Shown: positions 1 through 6,305, counted from the stretch's first letter. The stretch: 7,314 nt of DNA from Candidatus Aphodomonas merdavium (GCA_018715585.1 DVLH01000294.1:1-7314), one strand, 5' to 3'. The notes: a model not told the origin generated them from the letters alone. A program made the numbers and translations.

Positions 1-1185
1 GGGCGGATGTAAAAACCGAATCACCAGCGGAATAAAGATTGCCAACACCAAGCCGTAGCCGGCGTCGGACACCATCATGCCAAAGAAACAGGCAAAGAAC
101 GGCGCCATGATCGCCGTGGGATCCAGCCCCGTCGGGCTCGGTAGCGAATAGCTCGCCACAATGCCCTCATACGCGCTGGCAAAGCGGTTGTTATGCAGCA
201 GCACGGGCGGCTCCTCGCCCTCGCGCGGCTCCGTAAACTCCATCGAGCATTCCGGGCTGACGGCGCGCAGCTTCTTTTCCAGGCGCGCCTGCGCGTTGGC
301 GGGCGTCCAGCCTTCCAGCAGGAACGCCGTCTGCGTCTGTGCAAAGGCCATCCCCGCAGCAAGGCGGTCGCGCTCCTGCGCCGTGAGGTCATAGAGAATT
401 CTAAGCCGCGGCAGCACGGCGGCACGCTCGCGCATTTCCTGCTGCATCCTGGCCCGTTCCTGTTCAATCGCTTCCAGTTCCTGTTTCAGCCCGTCCCGCT
501 GCTGCGCAACGGTGCCATGATCGCCGGCAAACTGGGCGGTAACAAATCCGACCGCCGCAAGCGCTTCCTGCGCCGCACGCGCATCATCGCGATGGACGAC
601 CGCCCACAGGTATGCGTCTTCACCCTGAACGCCCAGCCAGCTGAGCCTTGCAGCCAGTGCGGCAAACGCGCCTTCCAGCTCTTCCCGCTTTGAAGTGGGA
701 AGCGTCCCGGCAAACTGAACCGTATCATGCGTCGGGGCGAGCCGTTCAACGGGAATATCCAGTGCCAGCCAGGGGCGCAGCTGTTGCAGCTGGGCGTTTG
801 CCCGTGTCTGCCGGCTGCGCAGCTCTCCCTCATGGCGCTCGCATTCCTCGCACGCCGCCACTGTCTCCATCACGGCTTGTGCGCCGTCCGCGACAGCCGC
901 CGCCTCTTTCGCGCTGGCCTCCTGCGGGCCGCCAAACATACCGGCAAGCCCTTTTTTCTTTGTCTGTTCATAGCGGCTTAGCAGCGAAATCGCCCATTGA
1001 ATCCGGGAGAGCCTTTCCTCAGCATTTTCCACCGCACCGCGCTCGCGGCCTACGTATTCCCGCAGCCCTTCGTTGCGGATTTCTGTAACCTCCACGCAGC
1101 CCATCTTTTGCATCGCGCGCAAAAGCTTGTCCTTATCCGCGCGCGGCGCAAGGAGGGAAAAGCGCTTCATCTCAACGATCGCCAT
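1..1185 (-). CDS. ntpI: V-type ATP synthase subunit I (partial, C-terminal part beyond left edge)
   Basis: This is the N-terminal 395 residues of the membrane stator subunit I (equivalent to subunit a), which joins the peripheral stalk to the ion-conducting rotor of a V/A-type ATPase. The visible part is mostly the cytoplasmic domain, with alpha-helical charged stretches at about residues 40-135 and 225-260. The first membrane segment begins near residue 358. The segment at residues 350-380 (PTGLDP, then PFFACFFGMMVSDAGYG) is the hallmark of the family. The reading frame has no stop before the window edge. The family is usually about 600-660 residues, so roughly 40% is missing here. The start ATG at 1185 gives MAIVEMKRF, which matches the usual family N-terminus. 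It overlaps the end of the upstream stalk subunit gene by 14 bases and has only a weak AAAGGG upstream, so translational coupling is likely. Family assignment is strong; the symbol follows Enterococcus naming. Confidence 0.93.
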   Translation of the reverse strand, partial: MAIVEMKRFSLLAPRADKDKLLRAMQKMGCVEVTEIRNEGLREYVGRERGAVENAEERLSRIQWAISLLSRYEQTKKKGLAGMFGGPQEASAKEAAAVADGAQAVMETVAACEECERHEGELRSRQTRANAQLQQLRPWLALDIPVERLAPTHDTVQFAGTLPTSKREELEGAFAALAARLSWLGVQGEDAYLWAVVHRDDARAAQEALAAVGFVTAQFAGDHGTVAQQRDGLKQELEAIEQERARMQQEMRERAAVLPRLRILYDLTAQERDRLAAGMAFAQTQTAFLLEGWTPANAQARLEKKLRAVSPECSMEFTEPREGEEPPVLLHNNRFASAYEGIVASYSLPSPTGLDPTAIMAPFFACFFGMMVSDAGYGLVLAIFIPLVIRFLHPP

Positions 1186-1495
1186 CGCCCACAACCCTTT
1201 CAAATATCAGCGCCGCCGCGCTCTCGATCTTCGCGCGCGCCGCCTGGCAAATCTTTTCCCGCTCCGCTTGCCCTGTGACGGCCGCCTGTTCAATCCTGCG
1301 CTGCGATGTTTCCCGCGCTTGGCGCAAGATCCCCTGCGCCTCGGCGCGGCGCTGGACGGCTGCCCGCGCTTCCTCTTGGGCGCAGCGTTTTTCCGCCTCC
1401 ACTACCAGTTCCCGCGCGGCCTTCTGCGCGTCCTGACGAACCGCCTCCGCCTGCGCTTCCGCCTTCTCTATGGTTTTGAGAAGCTCAAGAGACAT
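1172..1495 (-). CDS. V-type ATPase peripheral stalk subunit (subunit G/H, AhaH/NtpF-like)
   Basis: This 107-residue protein is rich in Ala, Glu, Arg and Gln, and nearly all of it is predicted to be a long charged helix or coiled coil (residues 5-100) with no membrane segment. That pattern and length fit the small peripheral stalk subunit of A/V-type ATPases (AhaH, NtpF or subunit G), which pairs with subunit E and holds the catalytic head against rotation. Position supports the call: it lies 30 bases after upp and overlaps the start of subunit I by 14 bases, and this small subunit usually directly precedes subunit I. The start ATG at 1495 has a clear GGGAGGAG five bases upstream. Low-complexity coiled coils are hard to assign by sequence alone, so the call rests largely on context. 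Confidence 0.83.
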   Translation of the reverse strand: MSLELLKTIEKAEAQAEAVRQDAQKAARELVVEAEKRCAQEEARAAVQRRAEAQGILRQARETSQRRIEQAAVTGQAEREKICQAARAKIESAAALIFERVVGDGDR

Positions 1496-1525
1496 TTTTT
1501 CTCCTCCCGCCTTCTTTTGCCGGGA

Positions 1526-2155
1526 TTATTTCGTCCCGAACAATCTATCGCCTGCATCGCCCAAGCCCGGGACGATGTAGCAATGCTCGTTCAACCGCTC
1601 GTCCAGCGATGCGACATAGATATTCACATCCGGATGATCTTTCTGCACGCGCTCAACGCCTTCCGGTGCAGCAATCAGGCACATCAGCCGGATATGCGTG
1701 CAATCGCGCTGCTTGAGAAAATCGATTGCCGCGCTGGAAGATCCGCCCGTCGCCAGCATCGGATCGACGACAATCAGCTCGCGGTCCTTGGCGTCCGTGG
1801 GCAGCTTGCAATAATACTCCACCGGTTCAAGCGTCTGCGGGTCGCGGTACAGCCCGATGTGGCCGATGCGGGCAGCAGGGATCAGGCTCAAAATGCCGTC
1901 CACCATGCCAAGCCCCGCGCGCAGGATCGGCACCACGCCGATTTTGCGGCCGGCAAGCATTTTTTGCGTTGTCTTGCAAATGGGCGTCTCCACCACGACG
2001 TCCTCCAAGGGAAGGTCGCGCGTCACCTCATACGCCATAAGCATGGAAATTTCCTTGAGCAGCTCGCGAAAATCCTTGCTTCCCGTCTTTTTATCCCGCA
2101 TAAGCGTAAGCTTATGCAAAATTAGCGGATGATCTATAATATGGAGCGTTCCCAT
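1526..2155 (-). CDS. upp: Uracil phosphoribosyltransferase
   Basis: Cytoplasmic pyrimidine salvage enzyme converting uracil and PRPP to UMP and pyrophosphate. The 209-residue length is the usual one for bacterial Upp. The type I phosphoribosyltransferase PRPP-binding loop is at residues 127-139 (ELIVVDPMLATGG), and the uracil-binding C-terminus is at about 193-208 (YIVPGLGDAGDRLFGT). The segment GVVPILRAGLGM at 73-84 is also typical. An upstream in-frame ATG at 2242 would add 29 residues, but it lies upstream of the mapped promoter. The ATG at 2155 has AGGAGGGG seven bases upstream and gives the conserved MGTLHIIDHPLI start. It appears to be the first gene of an operon continuing into V-type ATPase subunits, with a near-consensus promoter about 50 bases upstream. 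No attenuator or PyrR-type site is evident in the short leader. Confidence 0.97.
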   Translation of the reverse strand: MGTLHIIDHPLILHKLTLMRDKKTGSKDFRELLKEISMLMAYEVTRDLPLEDVVVETPICKTTQKMLAGRKIGVVPILRAGLGMVDGILSLIPAARIGHIGLYRDPQTLEPVEYYCKLPTDAKDRELIVVDPMLATGGSSSAAIDFLKQRDCTHIRLMCLIAAPEGVERVQKDHPDVNIYVASLDERLNEHCYIVPGLGDAGDRLFGTK

Positions 2156-2204
2156 TTGTAAACCCCTCCTACTTTGGCTTGAAGGCCATTTTCTTCTGAT
2201 TGTA

Positions 2205-2233
2205 ATTATAATGGTAATGCGCCGCTTTTTCAA
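2205..2233 (-). promoter_or_regulatory. Sigma-A type promoter of upp
   Basis: On the minus strand, TTGAAA (2228-2233) and a perfect TATAAT (2205-2210) are separated by 17 bases. Transcription would start near 2198, giving a leader of about 43 bases before the upp start. The -35 box and spacer lie within the 2215-2254 inverted repeat. Confidence 0.8.
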
Positions 2234-2254
2234 GCATTTCAAAGCGGCGCATTA
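2215..2254. repeat. 14-bp perfect inverted repeat overlapping the upp promoter
   Basis: The arms TAATGCGCCGCTTT (2215-2228) and AAAGCGGCGCATTA (2241-2254) are perfectly complementary, with a 12-base loop. A transcript could form a stable hairpin, but neither side is followed by a T-run, so it is not a canonical intrinsic terminator. It lies between the end of the DUF3343 gene (2289) and upp. One arm covers most of the upp promoter spacer, and the -35 box straddles that arm's inner end and the loop. It may be an operator, or a weak or factor-assisted terminator for the DUF3343 transcript. Confidence 0.85.
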
Positions 2255-2288
2255 TACGAAATTATGAGTGTTTTTTCTCCAAAAATTT

Positions 2289-2558
2289 TTACATCACCGG
2301 CATTGCGGTAATTTCCGGACGCGCTCCCTGCCTTGGTGCTACGCGGTAAAACCCAATGAGGTTGGCTGGATGGCTGCGCCGGAACACATCGACGACACGC
2401 GGCCAATCCTCCAGCGCAAAGCGCACAGAAAGTCCACAGCCAAGCGCAACCTCGCGCGGTGTGGAGACAACCTGCGTGCGGATGCCCGCACGCGAAAGCG
2501 CCGCCTCAAACGCAAACACCTGCTGCCTGGAGCGAAACGAAGCAATCCCAAACGGCAT
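2289..2558 (-). CDS. DUF3343 family protein, putative Se/S carrier-like
   Basis: This small protein of 89 residues has the pattern of DUF3343 (Pfam Se_S_carrier): a short beta/alpha domain starting FGIASFRSRQQVFAFEAAL (residues 3-21), then TPREVALGCGLSVRF (33-47) with a single conserved Cys at position 41, then a helix and the segment NLIGFYRV (66-73). The family is thought to carry sulfur or selenium on its Cys, by genomic association rather than by proven biochemistry. The start at 2558 was preferred over an in-frame ATG at 2654 because GGAGGG lies seven bases upstream and the family begins close to this point. The longer version would also overlap the divergent gene. It is transcribed away from the cysteine desulfurase-like gene, with 65 bases between them. 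No canonical terminator follows; the 14-bp inverted repeat is downstream. Confidence 0.82.
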   Translation of the reverse strand: MPFGIASFRSRQQVFAFEAALSRAGIRTQVVSTPREVALGCGLSVRFALEDWPRVVDVFRRSHPANLIGFYRVAPRQGARPEITAMPVM

Positions 2559-2623
2559 ATTACCACCCTCCCGCCATACCATAGTATGAAGGGCGCGCCC
2601 CAAGGTGCAGACAGGAGGCAAGC
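2559..2623. promoter_or_regulatory. Divergent intergenic control region with a CATAC-N4-GTATG dyad
   Basis: This 65-base gap separates the DUF3343 gene and the desulfurase-like gene and must hold at least part of the promoters for both. No strong promoter is visible. On the plus strand a weak candidate is TTACCA, 16 bases, TAGTAT; on the minus strand TACTAT at 2581-2586 could be a -10. A perfect dyad CATAC-CATA-GTATG sits at 2575-2588, near the centre, and overlaps both candidate -10 boxes. An AGGAGG (2613-2618) serves the plus-strand gene. Confidence 0.4.
2566..2571 (-). promoter_or_regulatory. Ribosome binding site fixing the DUF3343 start
   Basis: GGAGGG on the minus strand, seven bases before the ATG at 2558. 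It supports the 89-residue form over the 121-residue form starting at 2654. Confidence 0.75.
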
Positions 2624-3745
2624 ATGATCTATCTCGATAACGCCGCGACGACATTCCCTAAGCCGCCGCAGGTGCTCCGCGCAAGCGCGGGCGTGATGCA
2701 AAAGCTCGGGGCTAACCCCGGGCGCAGCGGCCACCGTATGTCGCTGGCAGCGGGGCGCATCGTGATGCGCTGCCGCGAGGAGCTGGCCGACCTGTTGGCG
2801 GTGGACGCGCCGGAAGAGATCATTTTCTGCTTTAACTGCACCGACGCGCTGAACCTGGCGCTGCGGGGCTTGCCACTTAGGGGCGGCCATGTGATAGCCA
2901 CGGCGCTGGATCACAACGCATCGCTGCGCCCGCTTTCGGGCATGGCCGCGCGCAGCGAAATCGCGCTGGATATCCTGCCGCCCGGCCCGGACGGCGTCGT
3001 CACGGCCAGCCAGGTAGAACAGGCGTTGCAGCCCGACACACGCCTCGTCGCGCTCAGCCATGCCTCCAACGTCACCGGCGCCGTGCAGCCCGCGGAGGAA
3101 ATCGGCTCGCTCTGCCGCGCGCGCGGTGTGACGTTCCTGCTCGACGCGGCGCAAACGCTCGGCGTGCTGCCCGTACACCCGCTTGCGCTCAACGCCGATC
3201 TCATGGCGTTCCCCGGCCACAAGGGATTGCTGGGGCCGATGGGCACCGGCGGGCTGTGGATTCGCCCGGGCATCACGCTGGCCCCTTATCGCGAGGGCGG
3301 CACGGGTTCCCGCTCGGAAAGCCCGCTACAACCCGAGGAAATGCCCGACCGCTACGAAAGCGGCACGATGAACCTGCCCGGCATCGCCGGATTGCTCGCC
3401 GGGGTGCGCTTTGTGCGCGCCCACGCTGATGAAATCCAGCAAAAGGAAGCAGCGCTACAAAAAAAGCTGCGAAACGGACTTTCGCAGCTGGAAGGGATGA
3501 CGCTTTACCGCCCTGCGGCCCCCTGCGTCGGGATCGTTTCCTTCAACGCGGAAAACCGCCGCTCGGGCGAGGTGGCGGACGCACTGGACCGCTATGGCGT
3601 CGGCGTGCGCGCAGGATTGCACTGCGCGCCGCTGATGCACCGGGCGCTTGGCACGCTGGAAACGGGCGTGGTGCGCGTCAGCCCCGGTTTTTTTAACACC
3701 GAAAGGGACATTGAGCACCTGCTCAGCGTGCTGCCGCTGCTCTAG
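2624..3745 (+). CDS. Cysteine desulfurase family protein (class V aminotransferase, PLP-dependent)
   Basis: A 373-residue, fold type I PLP enzyme of the SufS/CsdA-like class V aminotransferase group, close to the subfamily called 'cysteine desulfurase family protein' (TIGR01977). It probably removes sulfur from cysteine (or selenium from selenocysteine) as an enzyme-bound persulfide. Visible features are the N-terminal MIYLDNAATTFPKP; His97 (LDHNAS), which should stack on PLP; Asp174 and Gln177 (LLDAAQT); the Schiff-base lysine Lys200 in FPGHKGLLGP; the likely catalytic Cys334 in GLHCAPLMHR; and Arg351 near the C-terminus (VRVSPGFFNT). All expected catalytic residues are present, so it should be active. 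The ATG at 2624 has AGGAGG five bases upstream. It is the only plus-strand gene, divergent from the DUF3343 gene, and its stop codon overlaps that of the converging protease gene. No iscU or suf genes are visible nearby, so a housekeeping Fe-S role is less likely than a dedicated transfer role. Confidence 0.9.
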   Translation: MIYLDNAATTFPKPPQVLRASAGVMQKLGANPGRSGHRMSLAAGRIVMRCREELADLLAVDAPEEIIFCFNCTDALNLALRGLPLRGGHVIATALDHNASLRPLSGMAARSEIALDILPPGPDGVVTASQVEQALQPDTRLVALSHASNVTGAVQPAEEIGSLCRARGVTFLLDAAQTLGVLPVHPLALNADLMAFPGHKGLLGPMGTGGLWIRPGITLAPYREGGTGSRSESPLQPEEMPDRYESGTMNLPGIAGLLAGVRFVRAHADEIQQKEAALQKKLRNGLSQLEGMTLYRPAAPCVGIVSFNAENRRSGEVADALDRYGVGVRAGLHCAPLMHRALGTLETGVVRVSPGFFNTERDIEHLLSVLPLL

Positions 3746-4935
3746 GCGGCAGGCTGCTGCGCAAGCTGCTCCGACAGCGCGTCAATGGCTGCCTGGAGCT
3801 GGTTGTCCTTTTCCCGAATGATGTTGAAATTCTCGTCGATGGCATCCTCGTCGAGCGATACGGCGACATCCGGCGCAAGCCCTTCGCCGTGGATACAGGT
3901 GCCGTTGGGCGTGTACCAATATTCGCTCGTCATCTGCATGCCGGACTGGCCGTCAGGGAAGGTAAACACAGCCTGCATAATCCCCTTGCCAAACGACGTA
4001 TCGCCCACCAGCAGCGCGCCGCAGTTGTCGCGCAGCGCCGCAGCGACAATTTCCGACGCACTGGCCGACGCGCCGTTTTGCAGCACAGCCAGCGGAATCT
4101 CCCAACCGCCCTCCTGTGCGTAATACGTCAGGCGCCTGCCATATTTGTCCTCGCAGGAATAGATCGCCCCGCCGTCGACAAACACGTCGGCCACGGCGGT
4201 GGCCGCTTCCACATAGCCGCCCGTATTGTCGCGCAAGTCAATGATCAGCGCTTTGACGCCTTCGTGCATAAAATTGTCCACAGCCGTTTGGAATTGTTCG
4301 GCAAGATTCCCCTCAAAGTAGTAAATGCGAATATACCCAATTCCCTCCGGGAGGATTTCCGAGTCGATAATCTGCGTCTCGACGACGGCGCGCGTGAGCG
4401 TAACGTCAAAAAGCTCGTTTTCACGCAAAAGCGTCAGCGTCACCTCGCCGCCCGCCTCGCCACGCATTTGCGAGACGGCATAGTTGAGGTCATACGCCGT
4501 CACTTCCTCGCCGTTGATGGCGATGATTTTATCGTTCGGGCGCACGCCGCCTTCCTGCGCGGGGCTGCCGTAAAACACGCGGTGCACGGTGATGGTGAGG
4601 TCGTTCGCATTTGCAAACACCTCAATGCCAAGCCCGCCGTATTCGCCCGAGATGGACGTCTCCGTATCGGCGACATCATCGGCAGTATAGTAGTAGGAAT
4701 AATCGTCGCCCAGCGCGCCGACCATCCCCTGCGCGGCTCCCTCCAAGAGGGTATCTATGTCATAGTCCCACAGATACGCGCTGTCGATGATCTGCAGGAT
4801 CTCCTCCAAACGTTCATATTTTTGCAGCCGTTCGTATACTTCCCGGTCAACGCTCACCGTATCTTCCGCCAGTGCCACGCTAAAAAGCAGCACAAATACC
4901 AGCAAACATGCGAACCATTTTTGTATTTTTTGCAT
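3742..4935 (-). CDS. S41 family C-terminal processing peptidase (CtpA/CtpB-like), secreted or membrane-anchored
   Basis: A 397-residue serine protease acting outside the cytoplasmic membrane. Residues 1-23 form a signal sequence or anchor: basic MQKIQK, a hydrophobic core, then ALA before ED as a possible cleavage site. A short helical domain (25-90) is followed by a PDZ domain (about 98-172, with GGLGIEV and a KIIAINGEEV strand) and the S41 catalytic domain (about 190-360). The motif DLRDNTGG is at 233-240. The catalytic residues are Ser292 (in SASASEI), Lys317 (in SFGKG) and Gln321, with the same spacing as Ser430/Lys455/Gln459 of E. coli Tsp. It ends soon after the catalytic domain and lacks the C-terminal peptidoglycan-binding domain seen in many Bacillus relatives. 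The ATG at 4935 was chosen because AGGAGAA lies just upstream and the signal peptide starts there; an in-frame ATG at 4965 has no such support. It has its own promoter at 4977-5005. The substrate is unknown. Confidence 0.94.
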   Translation of the reverse strand: MQKIQKWFACLLVFVLLFSVALAEDTVSVDREVYERLQKYERLEEILQIIDSAYLWDYDIDTLLEGAAQGMVGALGDDYSYYYTADDVADTETSISGEYGGLGIEVFANANDLTITVHRVFYGSPAQEGGVRPNDKIIAINGEEVTAYDLNYAVSQMRGEAGGEVTLTLLRENELFDVTLTRAVVETQIIDSEILPEGIGYIRIYYFEGNLAEQFQTAVDNFMHEGVKALIIDLRDNTGGYVEAATAVADVFVDGGAIYSCEDKYGRRLTYYAQEGGWEIPLAVLQNGASASASEIVAAALRDNCGALLVGDTSFGKGIMQAVFTFPDGQSGMQMTSEYWYTPNGTCIHGEGLAPDVAVSLDEDAIDENFNIIREKDNQLQAAIDALSEQLAQQPAA

Positions 4936-4940
4936 ATTCT

Positions 4941-4947
4941 TTCTCCT
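4941..4947 (-). promoter_or_regulatory. Ribosome binding site fixing the S41 protease start
   Basis: AGGAGAA on the minus strand, five bases before the ATG at 4935. It favours this start over the in-frame ATG at 4965, which also lies within a few bases of the predicted transcription start and so would have almost no leader. Confidence 0.75.
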
Positions 4948-4976
4948 ATGATTTAAGCGTTGCATCGCTCCGTTCG

Positions 4977-5005
4977 ATTATACAGGACTTCAAACGAAAA
5001 AACAA
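4977..5005 (-). promoter_or_regulatory. Sigma-A type promoter of the S41 protease gene
   Basis: On the minus strand, TTGTTT (5000-5005) and a perfect TATAAT (4977-4982) are 17 bases apart. Transcription would start near 4970, giving a leader of about 35 bases. The terminator of the upstream regulator gene lies just beyond it, so the protease is probably an independent unit. Confidence 0.75.
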
Positions 5006-5050
5006 TGGCGCTTTTGTGAACGTTTGGCAAAATCAGGCGTATCCTGCCAT

Positions 5051-5099
5051 AAAAAGCAAAACGCGCGCCCCCAATCGGGGCTGCGCGAAAATTTGCTTT
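5051..5099 (-). terminator. Intrinsic terminator of the CdaR/PucR-type regulator gene
   Basis: A GC-rich hairpin has arms 5062-5072 and 5077-5087, a 4-base loop and a 2-base internal mismatch. On the minus strand it is followed by TTTTGCTTTTT. The stem extends further through AAAGCAAA (5053-5060) pairing with TTTGCTTT (5092-5099). It sits about 35-80 bases after the regulator stop codon. Confidence 0.85.
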
Positions 5100-5132
5100 G
5101 CATGCTTTGAAAGCTGCTTCCTCCGCCGTACC

Positions 5133-6167
5133 TCAGCGCAGGCCGGCCGTCCGCTCCGGAACGGGCTTGCCCAGAAGCAAAAGCGTCTTAAACGTGATAG
5201 CGTCGTCAAACTTGCGAAGATCCAACCCCGTCTGACGCTGAATCTTATCCAAGCGGTAAACGAGCGTGTTGCGATGGATGTACAGCTGGCGCGCCGTATC
5301 GGAAAGGTTCAAATCCTTGCGGAAGAACATATCGATCGTCTGCAGCATTTCATCGCTGAAGAGGCGCTGCGTCTTGCGGTTAAAGAGGATGGCGTGATAG
5401 CGGCGGCCCAGATCCTGCGGCAATTCGGACAAGAAGCGCTCGAGCACCAGGCTGTGATATGAGAACACATCCTCGTCCGGGCGGTAGACGCGGCCAATCT
5501 CCAGCGCACGCCACGCCGTGCGGTACGAAACGCCCAGCCCAAAGAGCGTGCTGGCGCATTCGCCAATGCCCACAAGCGGATGTTCGCCCGTTTCGGCCAT
5601 CACCGTCTGCTCAATGGCAGCGGCAAGCTGAATCAAATCGTCATATCCCTCAATATTCCACATGGACTTAATCAGCACAAGCGCATGCCGGTCCATCTCG
5701 ACCAGGTAGTCGCCCTCACCCACGGCGATCATCTCGCGGATAACCTCCGCGTTCCCGTGGAAGAGCATCGCGCAGCGGTCGCCCTCCGGCGCAATGCCGT
5801 ACTCGGCCGCGAGCGTGACAAGCTCCGGCTCCGGCAGCTCCTCGCGCAGCGCGCCGCGCAGCACGTCGTCACGGTTTCCTGCCGTCGGCTCGCGCATGAG
5901 CGACTCGGCGAGCGCAGCCGCCAAACGGGCGCGGTCCTCCGCCGCCGCATCTTCACCTGCCGCGCGCACGTAAGGAATGGACGCAACCATTGTGCGAACC
6001 CATGTCCACCCATCGCGTGTAACGGCCATTCCAGCTTGCGGGAACGTCGGTATAGTCTCTTTATCACCGCCGCTGAGGCATTCGCCCTCGGCGTCGTACA
6101 GCCTGATCTCCGCACGAAGGCCCCGCAGCATTGTCAAAAGCTGCTCCATCACATGTTTTTCTGGCAC
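5133..6167 (-). CDS. CdaR/PucR-type transcriptional regulator with C-terminal helix-turn-helix
   Basis: A 344-residue cytoplasmic regulator. The C-terminal 60-70 residues (about 270-335) form the PucR/CdaR-type helix-turn-helix: LNLSDTARQLYIHRNTLVYRLDKI followed by the family segment TGLDLRKFDDAITFKTLLLL. The middle part (about 125-235) resembles the CdaR GGDEF-like domain, with IGECASTLFGLGVSYRTAWRALEIG at 201-225. The N-terminus (1-100) is a less conserved, possibly sensory region. The GTG at 6167 is chosen as start because AAAGGAGGGG lies eight bases upstream; the in-frame ATG at 6437 would run back through the tandem repeats, the terminator and the end of the ABC gene. It follows the sugar ABC transporter ATPase, and a terminator ends its own transcript. 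Whether it controls the transporter is inference; the effector is unknown. No confident promoter was found ahead of it, only the 42-bp repeats. Confidence 0.88.
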   Translation of the reverse strand: MPEKHVMEQLLTMLRGLRAEIRLYDAEGECLSGGDKETIPTFPQAGMAVTRDGWTWVRTMVASIPYVRAAGEDAAAEDRARLAAALAESLMREPTAGNRDDVLRGALREELPEPELVTLAAEYGIAPEGDRCAMLFHGNAEVIREMIAVGEGDYLVEMDRHALVLIKSMWNIEGYDDLIQLAAAIEQTVMAETGEHPLVGIGECASTLFGLGVSYRTAWRALEIGRVYRPDEDVFSYHSLVLERFLSELPQDLGRRYHAILFNRKTQRLFSDEMLQTIDMFFRKDLNLSDTARQLYIHRNTLVYRLDKIQRQTGLDLRKFDDAITFKTLLLLGKPVPERTAGLR

Positions 6168-6175
6168 GTGCAGCT

Positions 6176-6185
6176 CCCCTCCTTT
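6176..6185 (-). promoter_or_regulatory. Ribosome binding site selecting a GTG start for the regulator
   Basis: AAAGGAGGGG on the minus strand, eight bases before the GTG at 6167. It is among the strongest such sites in the window and argues against the upstream ATG at 6437 and the ATG seven codons in. Confidence 0.8.
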
Positions 6186-6189
6186 ACGA

Positions 6190-6273
6190 ATAGAACGGCT
6201 TGACGCCGTGTTTTCATGCCAATTCCGCAAAATAGAACGGCTTGGTTGCGTGTTTTCATGCCAATTCCGCAAA
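6190..6273. repeat. Two tandem copies of a 42-bp direct repeat
   Basis: Copies at 6190-6231 and 6232-6273 agree at 38 of 42 positions; the four differences are contiguous (6203-6206 against 6245-6248). The shared core is GTGTTTTCATGCCAATTCCG. The copies are directly adjacent, between the ABC gene terminator and the regulator's ribosome binding site. The proximal copy also carries a small dyad ACGGC-TTGAC-GCCGT (6195-6209), which the four changes destroy in the distal copy. They may be paired binding sites or the product of a local duplication. Confidence 0.9.
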
Positions 6274-6305
6274 AAAGTGCGGAGGAGGGAATTTCCTCCT
6301 CCGCA
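6271..6305 (-). terminator. Intrinsic terminator of the sugar ABC transporter ATPase gene
   Basis: A perfect 11-bp stem, TGCGGAGGAGG (6278-6288) with CCTCCTCCGCA (6295-6305), has a 6-base loop. On the minus strand it is followed by C and then TTTTTT (6276-6271). It starts about 15 bases after the stop codon of the ABC gene. Confidence 0.93.

Noticed and set aside
75..833. Separate minus-strand frames at 75-467 and 486-833
   Set aside because: The subunit I frame runs open across 1-1185 with a convincing protein; these are out-of-frame shadows, not gene fragments or a frameshift.
1073..2125. 350-codon plus-strand open frame opposite upp and the stalk subunit
   Set aside because: It is antisense to two well-supported genes, rich in Arg, His, Leu and Ala as expected of a shadow frame, and resembles no family I recognise.
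2215..2254. The inverted repeat as a canonical Rho-independent terminator
   Set aside because: The stem is strong, but neither strand has a T-run directly after it, so I list it as an inverted repeat of unknown role.
2339..3220. 293-codon minus-strand open frame opposite the desulfurase-like gene
   Set aside because: It overlaps both the desulfurase-like gene and the DUF3343 gene in another frame and has shadow-like composition.
3889..4956. 355-codon plus-strand open frame opposite the S41 protease gene
   Set aside because: The protease on the other strand has all catalytic residues, a signal peptide and a promoter; this frame is the mirror of its GC-rich codons.
6190..6273. A CRISPR array or the end of a mobile element
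   Set aside because: There are only two copies, with no spacers between them, no terminal inverted repeats and no transposase or cas genes nearby.
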